Source: Pantoea dispersa (lineage in GTDB: Bacteria; Pseudomonadota; Gammaproteobacteria; Enterobacterales; Enterobacteriaceae). Taken from it: 64,000 nucleotides of DNA. Positions within the stretch are counted from its first letter, which is position 1; each line of letters starts with the position of its first letter. The notes below the pieces were generated by a model. The model had not been told where the DNA came from, did no database searches, and saw only the letters and a program-made list of their open reading frames with translations. Both the position numbers and the translations under genes were made by a program. Shown piece by piece: positions 9,113-17,896 of the stretch. The stretch is from positions 682,001-746,000 of the forward strand of contig NZ_SCKT01000001.1 of NCBI RefSeq assembly GCF_014155765.1, given 5' to 3'.

Positions 9113-11665
9113 TCAGGCGCGCTGAGGCAGCGCCTGCGGGTTAAGCGTGAGTTTCTGATAACTCTCTACCCACTGATGATATTTATCCGCACTTTCCCAC
9201 AAACGCGTGTGCACGCGCGCCAGCACCACCGGATCGCTGATCAGCTGCAGACGCTGTTCGCGATTCAGTTTTTCCGGTGCATCGCTCAATGCCTGATCGA
9301 CGCGGCGATCGCGTGCGTGATCCAGCAGTGCGCTCTGCTTATGGCGCGATGTCGCCATCGCCGTCGCCAGCGCGTTGAACGCCGGATTGAACAGCGCATG
9401 CATAAAGCCATGCTTCAGCGCACGTTCCCGGTTCAGCTGCAGATAGTGATCGGTGTCGACCAGCTCTTTCGGCGGCTCATACTCTTCCGGGATCAGGAAC
9501 AGCCTGGCACGCTTACTCTTCAGCCCGACCGTGGCGCGACTCGACATCACCGAGACAAACGGCGACAGAATCAGCGAGAAGACGATTGGCGCCAGCCACC
9601 ACAGGAAGTTGAGATCGAGCACGCCCATCCCGACGGCCCAGACAATCCCCAGCAGCATCTGTGAACCATGGCGACGGAACGCTTCGCTCCACGGCGTGGC
9701 GTCATCGTCACGCTGCGGCGAGTTCCACACCACTTCCCAGCCGAGGAAGGCGCTGACCACAAACACGGTGTGGAACAGCATGCGCACCGGTGCCAGCAGC
9801 ACCGAGAACAGCATCTCAAGCAGCAGCGAGAGGAACAGGCGGAATGCGCCACCGTACGGTTTCGCCCCTTTAAACCAGATCAGCACCACGCTGAGCAGTT
9901 TTGGCAGGAACAGCAACACCAGCGTGGTGGAGAACAGCGCAATCGCCAAATCCGGACGCCACTGCGGCCACACCGGGAACAGCTGACGCGGCTGCAGGAA
10001 GTAGGTCGGTTCCATCAGCGTATGCACCACCTGCAGGGCGGTCGACAACGCAAGGAACATAAACCACAGCGGCGCCGACAGGTAGGACATCACGCCGGTC
10101 AGGAACACCGCGCGGTGCACCGGGTGCATGCCTTTTACCAGGAACAGACGGAAGTTCATCAGGTTGCCGTGGCACCAGCGACGGTCACGCTTCAGCTCGT
10201 CCAGCAGGTTCGGCGGCAGTTCTTCATAAGAACCCGGCAGATCGTAGGCGATCCACACGCCCCAGCCGGCACGACGCATCAGCGCCGCTTCCACGAAGTC
10301 ATGTGACAGAATCGAACCGGCGAAGGAGCCTTCACCCGGCAGCGGCGCCAGCGCACAGTGTTCAATAAACGGCTGCACGCGAATGATGGCGTTGTGCCCC
10401 CAATAGTGCGATTCGCCCAGCTGCCAGAAGTGCAGACCGGCGGTAAACAGCGGCCCGTAAACGCGGGTGGCGAACTGCTGACAGCGCGCATACAGCGTAT
10501 CCATGCCTGACGCTTTTGGCGAGGACTGGATAATACCGGCGTTCGGGTTCGCTTCCATCATGCGCACCAGACCGGTAAGACACTCACCGCTCATCACGCT
10601 GTCGGCGTCCAGCACCACCATGTAGCTGTAGTTGCTGCCCCAGCGACGGCAGAAGTCATCGATGTTGCCGCTTTTACGCTTCACGCGGCGGCGACGACGG
10701 CGATAGAAGATCTTGCCTGCCCCACCGACATCCCGCACCAGCTCCATCCACGCTTTTTGCTCGGCGATGGCGATGTCGGCATCGTAGCTGTCGCTCAGGA
10801 TGTAAACATCGAAATGCTCCGCGTTACCGGTGCGTTTCACCGACTCCCAGGTGGCGCGCAGACCGGCGAACACGCGTTCCACGTCTTCGTTACAGATTGG
10901 CATGATCAGCGCGGTGCGATGTTCCGGATTGAGCGGCTCATCACCGGTGGTCGAGTACGAGATGCTGTACTTATCGCGGCCGATCAGCAGCTGCAGGAAG
11001 CCCATCAGCGCGGTCCAGAAACCGGCCGATACCCAGCAGAACAGGATGGCAAACAGGAACAGGATGCCGGTCTGCAGAATATACGGCAGGATCAGCTCCA
11101 CCGACTGCAGCCAGTTCTGGTTAAACAGCTCGACCGGATCGAGCAGCGTCCAGCCCTGATACGGCAGAATGGTTTTCATGTACCAGGTGGCGACCACGGT
11201 CTGCAGAATGGTCAGAATCAGCAGCACATAGCGACGCATGGAACCTACGTGGCGCCATTTGTCTTCCGCTTTCTGCTCTTCCACCGTGGCATAGCGTGGG
11301 TTGCCTTTTTGCCCGCGCAGTGAATCCCAGGCGCGCGCGATCGGGTTAGTACGCCAGGCTTCCGGGAACATCAGCGAACGCTTCACCGGCGGCATCGCCT
11401 TCAGCGTGGTGCGGTCGAGGTAATCTTTACTGAGCTGCTGGCCATCGGCGAGCGAATCCGGCCACGCCATGGATACGCGCGACGAGACCGATTTCAGCGG
11501 CGCATCGTCCGGCCGTTCGCTGGCGGCGATATCCTGCCCCAGCGCGCTGTGAATGGCATGAAACGCCTGCGCATTCTGCAGCGAGGCGCTGAGCGTGGCG
11601 CGTGCTGCCGCATCAAGCGGCAGCGCCTCCACATAAGATTGAGGTAAATAAGTCGATTTATTCAT
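9113..11665 (-). CDS. mdoH: glucans biosynthesis glucosyltransferase H
   Basis: Inner-membrane family 2 glycosyltransferase (OpgH) that polymerises the beta-1,2-glucan backbone of osmoregulated periplasmic glucans from UDP-glucose. In E. coli it also slows FtsZ assembly when UDP-glucose is plentiful. The 850 residues match the E. coli length (847). Membrane segments flank a cytosolic catalytic domain containing [10 protein letters not shown] and the acceptor motif [10 protein letters not shown]. Further helices follow in the C-terminal third. The start overlaps the mdoG end by 8 bases, which indicates translational coupling. Confidence 0.97.
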   Translation of the reverse strand: MNKSTYLPQSYVEALPLDAAARATLSASLQNAQAFHAIHSALGQDIAASERPDDAPLKSVSSRVSMAWPDSLADGQQLSKDYLDRTTLKAMPPVKRSLMFPEAWRTNPIARAWDSLRGQKGNPRYATVEEQKAEDKWRHVGSMRRYVLLILTILQTVVATWYMKTILPYQGWTLLDPVELFNQNWLQSVELILPYILQTGILFLFAILFCWVSAGFWTALMGFLQLLIGRDKYSISYSTTGDEPLNPEHRTALIMPICNEDVERVFAGLRATWESVKRTGNAEHFDVYILSDSYDADIAIAEQKAWMELVRDVGGAGKIFYRRRRRRVKRKSGNIDDFCRRWGSNYSYMVVLDADSVMSGECLTGLVRMMEANPNAGIIQSSPKASGMDTLYARCQQFATRVYGPLFTAGLHFWQLGESHYWGHNAIIRVQPFIEHCALAPLPGEGSFAGSILSHDFVEAALMRRAGWGVWIAYDLPGSYEELPPNLLDELKRDRRWCHGNLMNFRLFLVKGMHPVHRAVFLTGVMSYLSAPLWFMFLALSTALQVVHTLMEPTYFLQPRQLFPVWPQWRPDLAIALFSTTLVLLFLPKLLSVVLIWFKGAKPYGGAFRLFLSLLLEMLFSVLLAPVRMLFHTVFVVSAFLGWEVVWNSPQRDDDATPWSEAFRRHGSQMLLGIVWAVGMGVLDLNFLWWLAPIVFSLILSPFVSVMSSRATVGLKSKRARLFLIPEEYEPPKELVDTDHYLQLNRERALKHGFMHALFNPAFNALATAMATSRHKQSALLDHARDRRVDQALSDAPEKLNREQRLQLISDPVVLARVHTRLWESADKYHQWVESYQKLTLNPQALPQRA

Positions 11666-13223
11666 TGGCAGGTAACTGATAGCTCCAGGTTTCCGTCAAT
11701 GTCTTGTCGCCGCTTACCAGCGCCGCACGCATTTCGGTCGGCTGCTTGTTGTCTTTGACGCGCAGACGCAGCACCAGACGCCAGCCTTTGGTGACCGGGT
11801 TGTAGCGTACGCTCTGCTCGACCACGTCGGCGTTGTTACCGACGCTGACCTGCGGCGCCACCTGGGTGTTTTCCGGCAGCTTGCTCATCGCTTTACCGAC
11901 AAAGTCCACGGTAAAGGCGATGGAACCATCCGGCTGACGCACCAGGTTAGACTGCTTCACATCGCCCGCAGAACGCAGCGTGTCTTTCACCCAGGCCACA
12001 TCGTCCTGGTGCAGCTGGTTTTCATCACGCGTAAAGTGCAGACGGTATTTGAAGTTCATCTCTTTGCCTGGCTCTGGCAGGCTCTCCGGCGTCCAGAAGG
12101 CCACGATGTTATCGTTGGTTTCATCTGCCGTCGGGATCTCCACCAGCTCTACGCGGCCTTTGCCCCAGTCGCCCTGCGGCTCAACCCAGCCGCTTGGACG
12201 CAGATCATAGCGGTCGTCCAGGTCCTGGTAATGGCTGAAGTCACGGCCACGCTGCAGCAGACCGAAGCCTTTCGGGTTTTCGATGGTAAAGGTGCTGACG
12301 GCCAGGTGTTTCGGGTTATTGAGCGGACGCCAGATCCACTCGCCATTTCCGGCGTGAATCGACAGGCCATTTGAATCATGCAGTTCCTGACGGAAGTTGC
12401 TGACCGGCGACGGCTGGTTAGCGCCAAACAGGAACATACTTGTGAGTGGGGCTACGCCGAGTTTGCCGACGTTGTCACGCAGATACACTTTAGACTGCAC
12501 GTCCACGGTGGACTCTTTGCCCGGCTGGATCACAAAGCGATAGGCACCGGCGGCGCGCGGAGAATCCAGCAGCGCATAAATCACCAGCTGTTTATCCTGC
12601 GGCTTCGGCCGCTCGATCCAGAACTCTTTAAAGCGCGGGAACTCCTCACCGGAAGGCAGCGCGGTATCAATCGCCAGACCACGCGCCGACAGGCCATACA
12701 CCTGGCCTTCGCCAATCACGCGGAAATAGCTGGCACCCAGGAAGCTGGTAATCTCATCGTCTTTACCCTTTTTATTTAAAGGATACAGCACTTTGAAACC
12801 GGCAAAACCGAGGTTTTTCACCGCATCGGCATCGTGTTTCACGTTGCCGAAATTGAAGTAGTCAGGGTTATATTTGATTTCACGTACCGAAGACGCGGTG
12901 ACTTCATTGATTTTCACCGGCGTGTCGAAATACATGCCCTGATGATAGAACTCGAGCTTAAACGGCGTGCGCAGTTTGCCCCAGTATGCTTTGTCGTGGT
13001 TAAACTGGATCTGCTGATAGTCAGCAAACTTCATTTCACGAAACTGAGAGGGTAAATTGCTTTTTGGCGCTTCAAAACCTTTCCCTGCCAGCGCCTTAGC
13101 TTGCTTTGCCACATCATCAATGTTGAACGCCCAGCTATTGTTGGCGTACAACGCCAGCAGAACTGCTGCGCCTACCCAGCGCATCTTCACCAGCCCGCCA
13201 TTATTCTTCACTTTAGTCAGCAC
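11658..13223 (-). CDS. mdoG: glucans biosynthesis protein G
   Basis: Periplasmic protein (OpgG) needed to release and branch the osmoregulated periplasmic glucan backbone made by MdoH. The 521 residues include a signal peptide ending [10 protein letters not shown] at about residue 32. The conserved OpgG beta-sandwich domains follow ([29 protein letters not shown]) and the C-terminus is [12 protein letters not shown]-like. GTG at 13223 follows a G-rich ribosome site (AAGGGGGGG). A start closer to KMRW, as in E. coli, is also possible. The divergent gene mdoC is 248 bases away. mdoGH is osmotically regulated in E. coli. Confidence 0.96.
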   Translation of the reverse strand: MLTKVKNNGGLVKMRWVGAAVLLALYANNSWAFNIDDVAKQAKALAGKGFEAPKSNLPSQFREMKFADYQQIQFNHDKAYWGKLRTPFKLEFYHQGMYFDTPVKINEVTASSVREIKYNPDYFNFGNVKHDADAVKNLGFAGFKVLYPLNKKGKDDEITSFLGASYFRVIGEGQVYGLSARGLAIDTALPSGEEFPRFKEFWIERPKPQDKQLVIYALLDSPRAAGAYRFVIQPGKESTVDVQSKVYLRDNVGKLGVAPLTSMFLFGANQPSPVSNFRQELHDSNGLSIHAGNGEWIWRPLNNPKHLAVSTFTIENPKGFGLLQRGRDFSHYQDLDDRYDLRPSGWVEPQGDWGKGRVELVEIPTADETNDNIVAFWTPESLPEPGKEMNFKYRLHFTRDENQLHQDDVAWVKDTLRSAGDVKQSNLVRQPDGSIAFTVDFVGKAMSKLPENTQVAPQVSVGNNADVVEQSVRYNPVTKGWRLVLRLRVKDNKQPTEMRAALVSGDKTLTETWSYQLPANE

Positions 13224-13471
13224 ATCCCCCCCTTTCGTGTGCTTAGATCAAACCCATTTATCTTAAAGGATTATTCGGTTTTCCGACAGCTTATGTAAAA
13301 GATTGTTCCCCTGATTCGTAAGCCGAAAGTGTACTTTTCGGATAATTAAACCCGGAAGATTAAGAAACAGATTCACCTGATAGTATACGCTGTTTACAGC
13401 CGGTAGAATTTCGTCCGGCATAATCCGGTTTCAGGGTGAAACCGGCAAGTAAACTGACAAACCGGAAGCTT

Positions 13472-14617
13472 ATGAGTTCAGCAAAACCCGAACGTGAATA
13501 TTTCCTCGACTCGATTCGAGCGTATTTAATGCTGCTGGGCGTGCCTTTCCACGTCTCGCTGATTTACTCGACCCAACGCTGGTCGGTTAACAGCCAGGAC
13601 GCCTCACTGTGGCTGACGGTGCTGAATGATTTTATTCACGCCTTCCGCATGCAGGTGTTCTTTGTTATTTCAGGTTATTTCTCATATATGCTCTATCTGC
13701 GCTATCAGCCCAACCGCTGGCTGAAGGTGCGGCTGGAGCGCGTCGGCATTCCGCTGTTAACTGCGGTGCCGCTCATTACCCTGCCACAGTTTTTTATGCT
13801 GAAAAATCTCACCAGCAAAGTCGGCGACTGGGCAAACTTCTCGCTGTATGACAAGTACAACGCGCTGATGTGGGATCTGATTTCGCACCTGTGGTTTTTA
13901 CTGGTACTGGTGATTCTGACCGCGTTTGGCATGCTGAGCTTCCGCTGGCTGCGCGATCAGCAGCGCCGCATCGATTATCAGCAGGTTGGCTGGGGCAAGC
14001 TGACGCTGGCCCTGCTGGCCTATGCGCTGGTGTGGTGCGCCTTCCGCCGGCTGATTTTCCACTTTGCTCCCGCGCTGTTAATGGATGGCCTGTTCAGCAT
14101 TGCGGTTATGCAGTCGCTGTTCTTCCTGCCGTTCTTTATGCTGGGTGCGCTGAGCTGGAAACATCAGGCGCTGAAAGCGCTGTTTGTGCGTTTTAATCCG
14201 GTGATGTGCTTTGGTGCCATTGCGGTGTTTATCGCGTACAGCCTGAATCAGCGCTACAGCAGCGGTGAAGGCTGGCTGTACGAGCTTGATGCCATCATTT
14301 CTACGCTGATGGGCTTGTGTATGCTGAACGTCTGCTTTAGCTTCGGCCACAAGCTGCTGAACAGCCACTCGCCGCGCATCATGTATCTGGTGAACGCGTC
14401 GCTGTTTATTTATCTGGTGCACCATCCGCTGACCATCCTGTACGGCATCTACGTTACGCCACACATCAGCAGTAATACGCTGGGCTTCTTTGTCGGCCTG
14501 CTGATGGTGTTTGGCGTTGCCTTTGCCCTGTACGAGATTCATCTGCGTATCCCGCTGCTGCGCTTTTTGTTCTCCGGCAAGCCGCAGCGCAAACCAGAGA
14601 CCTCCGCGCAGACGTAA
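13472..14617 (+). CDS. mdoC: glucans biosynthesis protein C
   Basis: Polytopic inner-membrane acyltransferase (OpgC, acyltransferase family 3) that adds succinyl residues to periplasmic glucans. The 381-residue protein begins MSSAKPEREYFLDSIRAYLM, which contains the family motif around the first helix. About ten hydrophobic helices follow, with FFVISGYFSYML and LVHHPLTILYG as further landmarks. The ATG at 13472 matches the conserved N-terminus better than the in-frame ATG at 13436. It is divergent from mdoGH, the standard arrangement. Confidence 0.96.
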   Translation: MSSAKPEREYFLDSIRAYLMLLGVPFHVSLIYSTQRWSVNSQDASLWLTVLNDFIHAFRMQVFFVISGYFSYMLYLRYQPNRWLKVRLERVGIPLLTAVPLITLPQFFMLKNLTSKVGDWANFSLYDKYNALMWDLISHLWFLLVLVILTAFGMLSFRWLRDQQRRIDYQQVGWGKLTLALLAYALVWCAFRRLIFHFAPALLMDGLFSIAVMQSLFFLPFFMLGALSWKHQALKALFVRFNPVMCFGAIAVFIAYSLNQRYSSGEGWLYELDAIISTLMGLCMLNVCFSFGHKLLNSHSPRIMYLVNASLFIYLVHHPLTILYGIYVTPHISSNTLGFFVGLLMVFGVAFALYEIHLRIPLLRFLFSGKPQRKPETSAQT

Positions 14618-14633
14618 CGGCGTGCTTACCCGC

Positions 14634-14656
14634 CGGGCTGCGCGCGGTGCAGCCCG
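14634..14656. terminator. hairpin between convergent mdoC and clsC
   Basis: CGGGCTGC pairs with GCAGCCCG over a seven-base loop, directly between the two stops. No T tract follows on either strand, so it is a candidate only. Confidence 0.45.
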
Positions 14657-14657
14657 A

Positions 14658-16118
14658 CTATAGCAGCCACTCCACCGGCAGACGCCATACCAGCCGCACC
14701 AGCAAACGCTGCAACAGCGTGCACTGCGGCTCGTGCTTATGCACCACTTCCCGCGCTTCGCCGCTGTACTCCACCCAGTTAACGCGGCCCCACTTATCCA
14801 GTCGCAGTGCCCAGGCGCGGTCGCGCATGCCGCTGCTGAAGCGCTGATGGGTCTGCTGCGCCAGCGCTTCGCTCTCAATCACCAGCCCCATCTCCGTATT
14901 CAGCACCGCCGAACGCGGATCGAAATTAAACGAGCCAATAAACACTTTGCGGTTATCGACGGTGAAAGTCTTGGCGTGCAGGCTGGAGCCGGAATTCCCG
15001 GTCAGGCCGCGATCGTGCGGGGCATCCGCGGCATTGGCCTGCGGCTTTAGTTCGTAGAGCGCAATGCCGTGACGCAGCAGCTTCTTGCGCCAGCGCGCAT
15101 AGCCGGCGTGAACCACGGTGACATCATTGGCGGCCAGCGAGTTAGTTAAGATGGCGATCTTAACGCCCCGCCGCTTCAGCGCCAGCAGCTGCGCCACCCC
15201 GGCACGGGTCGGGACAAAATAGGCCGAGATGATATCGAACTGCTGCTGCGGCGTGCCGATCACCTCCAGCATGCGCTGCGGCAGCAAAGAGGAGCGCTTC
15301 GCTTTGCCCAGCCCTTTGCGCGGATCGTCACTTAACAGCCGCGTGTGTGCCCAGGTCATGCTCAACGAGCCCTGCTCCAGCTGGCTGACAAACGAAGATT
15401 TCTCCAGCCGCGCCAGATAGCGCTGCACCGCCTCGCTCTGCTGCCACTCCGGCGGTAAACGCACCGCTTCATGCGGCGGTGCGCCGGTGTCCACGACGCT
15501 GCGCAATGGCGATACCGCTTTGCTGTGCCAGTAGCGGGCGAAATCTTCCGCCACTTCATCTACCGCCGGTCCCAGCGCCAGCACGTCGAGATCGGTAAAC
15601 AGCGGCTCATTGCCGGTGCCAAAATATTCGTCGCCGATGTTACGGCCACCCACCAGCGTTACCGCGCCGTCCACGGTCAGGCTTTTGTTGTGCATCCGGC
15701 GATTCAGGCGGGCGAAGTCAGTCAGATAGCCCAGCGCGCGCAGGGTTCGAAACGAGAAGGGATTAAACAGCCGCACGGCGATATTCGGATGCCGATCGAG
15801 TTCGGCCAGCGTTTCATCCAGCCCGGGCGTATTGTTGTCATCCAGCAGCAGGCGCACCTGCACGCCGCGCTCCGCCGCATCCAGCAGCGCGCTGAACAGC
15901 AGGCGTCCGGACATGTCGTTGTGCCAGATGTAATACTGGACGTCGATGGTGTGCTGCGCCATGCCCATCAGCAGATAGCGTGCCGCAAACGCATCCAGCC
16001 CATCGTTCAGCGGATGAATGCCGCTCAGTCCCGGATGACGGGCACATTGCTGTTGCGCATGTTCTCTCAGCCCGTCGCCCGGCCGTTCGCGTGAGGAACG
16101 CAGTGCCGCTTCGCTCAT
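14658..16118 (-). CDS. clsC: cardiolipin synthase C
   Basis: Phospholipase D superfamily enzyme. E. coli ClsC (YmdC) makes cardiolipin from phosphatidylglycerol and phosphatidylethanolamine. The 486 residues carry two HKD motifs: HNKSLTVD followed by GGRNIGDEYF near residue 170, and HAKTFTVD followed by GSFNFDPRS near residue 400. The ATG at 16118 has AGGGA 6 bases upstream. A TTG two codons earlier is less likely. In E. coli the macrodomain gene ymdB precedes clsC and is needed for full activity. No ymdB lies here, since the upstream gene is an unrelated, divergent glycosidase. Confidence 0.92.
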   Translation of the reverse strand: MSEAALRSSRERPGDGLREHAQQQCARHPGLSGIHPLNDGLDAFAARYLLMGMAQHTIDVQYYIWHNDMSGRLLFSALLDAAERGVQVRLLLDDNNTPGLDETLAELDRHPNIAVRLFNPFSFRTLRALGYLTDFARLNRRMHNKSLTVDGAVTLVGGRNIGDEYFGTGNEPLFTDLDVLALGPAVDEVAEDFARYWHSKAVSPLRSVVDTGAPPHEAVRLPPEWQQSEAVQRYLARLEKSSFVSQLEQGSLSMTWAHTRLLSDDPRKGLGKAKRSSLLPQRMLEVIGTPQQQFDIISAYFVPTRAGVAQLLALKRRGVKIAILTNSLAANDVTVVHAGYARWRKKLLRHGIALYELKPQANAADAPHDRGLTGNSGSSLHAKTFTVDNRKVFIGSFNFDPRSAVLNTEMGLVIESEALAQQTHQRFSSGMRDRAWALRLDKWGRVNWVEYSGEAREVVHKHEPQCTLLQRLLVRLVWRLPVEWLL

Positions 16119-16270
16119 ACTCAATCCCTGCTTACCCTGAAGCTGTTATTGTTGGTATCACCGCACGTAAAGGCAATCAGAGCCGTCTACTTCCGCGTCG
16201 GGTGCGGCGTTAATTTAGTCTAGACTTAGCCAGGCGTTCTGCATCCGGCGTTCTTCGTGAGGAGAAGATC

Positions 16271-17410
16271 ATGACTCAGCTATCCCCGCGCCATCAGCCC
16301 CGGCTATTTCGCAGCTTTTTTCAGGGCAGCTTCCCCTGCTCTACCGCCTGCCGCAGCGGCGGGCGACGACTGGATATGGTCATCAGCAGCGGCCACGACA
16401 TGCTGCTGGAGAAAGATTACGCCGCGCTGGCGCAGGAGGGATTGCGCACCGCGCGCGACGGCGCCCGCTGGCACCTGATTGAGGCCACGCCAGGTGAATA
16501 CGACTGGCGCACCTTTCTGCCGATGATTCACGCGGCGGCGCGTCATGATTTACAAATCATCTGGGAGCTGGCGCACTTTGGCTACCCCGATCATCTCGAT
16601 ATCTGGAAGCCGGCGTTTGTGGAGCACTTTGGCCGCTTCGCGCGCGCCATGGCTGAGCTGATGCGGGATGAGGGCGTGGAGCAGCCGTTCTTTACGCCTA
16701 TCAATCAGATATCCTTCTGGTCCTGGGCCGGCGCCGATGTCTCGTGGCTCGATCCCTACGCCAGCGCGCGAGGTCGCGAACTGAAACGTCAGCTGGTGCG
16801 CGCCTCGCTGACGGCCATGCACGCCATTCGCGACGTCTATCCGGACGCCCGCTTCGTGCTGACCGACCCGCTGGTGCAGATCGCCGCCGATCCGCATAAC
16901 CCCGACAGCAAACCCTATGCCGACAGCCAGTATCAGGCGCAGTTTGAAGCCTGGGACTGGCTGGCAGGACGCGATGCGCCGGAGCTGGGTGGTCAGCCCG
17001 ATTTTCTCGACATCCTGGGGCTGAACTATTATCCCGACAACCACTGGTTCTTCTCCGGCGACACCATTCCGCCCGACCACCCGCAGCGTCAGCCGCTGCA
17101 CCGGCTGCTGATGCAGTGCTGGCAGCGTTATCAGCGCCCGCTGCTGCTGGCAGAAACCGGCGCGGAAGGCGACGCGCGCGCGCCCTGGCTGCGGCATGTC
17201 AGTGAGGAAGCGCGGCTGGCCTTAGCGCAGGGCGTGGCGCTGGAAGGCATTTCGCTCTATCCGGTGGTGGAGTATCCGGCGTGGGCCGACGATCGGCGCT
17301 CGCCTGGCGCGCTGTTTGGTCTGAGCGATCCCAATGGCAATCGCACCCTGCACGAAGCGCTGGCGCTGGAGTTACGCAGTCAGCAGATTAAATGGCGCAC
17401 CCAGGATTAA
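16271..17410 (+). CDS. clan A glycoside-hydrolase-like protein
   Basis: TIM-barrel protein of 379 residues resembling a family often annotated as family 1 glycosylhydrolase. The N-terminal block is like FxxGxFxCSxxxxxxGxRLD, then come DGARWHLIE, TPINQISFWSWAGADVS (about residue 142), DILGLNYYPDNHW and the nucleophile-like LLLAETGAEGD (Glu295). In clan A enzymes the acid/base is the Glu of an Asn-Glu pair. Here the pair reads Asn145-Gln146. The protein lacks a signal peptide. AGGAGAAG precedes the ATG. It overlaps the next minus-strand small gene by 4 bases at their 3' ends. Substrate and activity are unknown, and a non-catalytic or altered-mechanism role is possible. Confidence 0.75.
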   Translation: MTQLSPRHQPRLFRSFFQGSFPCSTACRSGGRRLDMVISSGHDMLLEKDYAALAQEGLRTARDGARWHLIEATPGEYDWRTFLPMIHAAARHDLQIIWELAHFGYPDHLDIWKPAFVEHFGRFARAMAELMRDEGVEQPFFTPINQISFWSWAGADVSWLDPYASARGRELKRQLVRASLTAMHAIRDVYPDARFVLTDPLVQIAADPHNPDSKPYADSQYQAQFEAWDWLAGRDAPELGGQPDFLDILGLNYYPDNHWFFSGDTIPPDHPQRQPLHRLLMQCWQRYQRPLLLAETGAEGDARAPWLRHVSEEARLALAQGVALEGISLYPVVEYPAWADDRRSPGALFGLSDPNGNRTLHEALALELRSQQIKWRTQD

Positions 17411-17583
17411 GAGTGCTGCACCGGGCTGGCGGTTTTGGGCGGGCAGGTTTGTACATCCAGTGACGGATCGGCTGGATGGCGCACGTCCGTCAGCCAGGTC
17501 ATGGTGAAAAGGAACACTACGCCGATCAGGCAGGCGGAAAGCAGTCCAATGATGGCGATCAGTTTGTCATCCCGGGATTCCAT
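17407..17583 (-). CDS. small single-pass membrane protein
   Basis: Unrecognised 58-residue protein. One hydrophobic segment (IAIIGLLSACLIGVVFLFTMTWL, roughly residues 9-31) is flanked by a charged N-terminus (MESRDDK) and a Pro-rich tail with one Cys. AAGGAG is immediately adjacent to an ATG at 17589 but 6 bases from the ATG at 17583, so the second is the better start. It lies 39 bases downstream of another tiny membrane-protein gene in the same direction. The two may form an operon of small membrane subunits. Confidence 0.55.
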   Translation of the reverse strand: MESRDDKLIAIIGLLSACLIGVVFLFTMTWLTDVRHPADPSLDVQTCPPKTASPVQHS

Positions 17584-17622
17584 CGACATCTCCTTGCGGG
17601 CGTCCGTAGTCGGTTGCTGGCC

Positions 17623-17766
17623 TCAGCTCATCCATAATGTAAGCATCAGGACGAAGATTATAAGGGTAACCGAGGTCACTGCAAGTACCACAATGGCGAA
17701 GTGCGCATCATCCAGCGGTTGCCGTAAAGGTTCGTCGTGATCGTCAGGTGGCGCGGGTGAACTCAT
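17623..17766 (-). CDS. 47-residue membrane protein
   Basis: Short frame that I translated by hand. An acidic, Pro-rich N-terminus (MSSPAPPDDHDEPLRQP) precedes one hydrophobic helix (FAIVVLAVTSVTLIIFVLML), and the protein ends TLWMS. The ribosome site is poor (TCCTG only), so expression is uncertain. The layout of a soluble acidic head and a single helix resembles accessory subunits of membrane complexes. No family is recognised. It precedes the 58-residue gene on the same strand. Confidence 0.45.
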   Translation of the reverse strand: MSSPAPPDDHDEPLRQPLDDAHFAIVVLAVTSVTLIIFVLMLTLWMS

Positions 17767-17896
17767 GATGACTCAACAGGAAAGAGGCGTTTTTCAGCGG
17801 GATTGCCGCACAGAGTGTAATGGAATAGCGGCCAACGTACAGCACTATTTCTGTCGGAAAAGACCACGGAGCGTCACTACGCCCCGTGGTGGCCGC

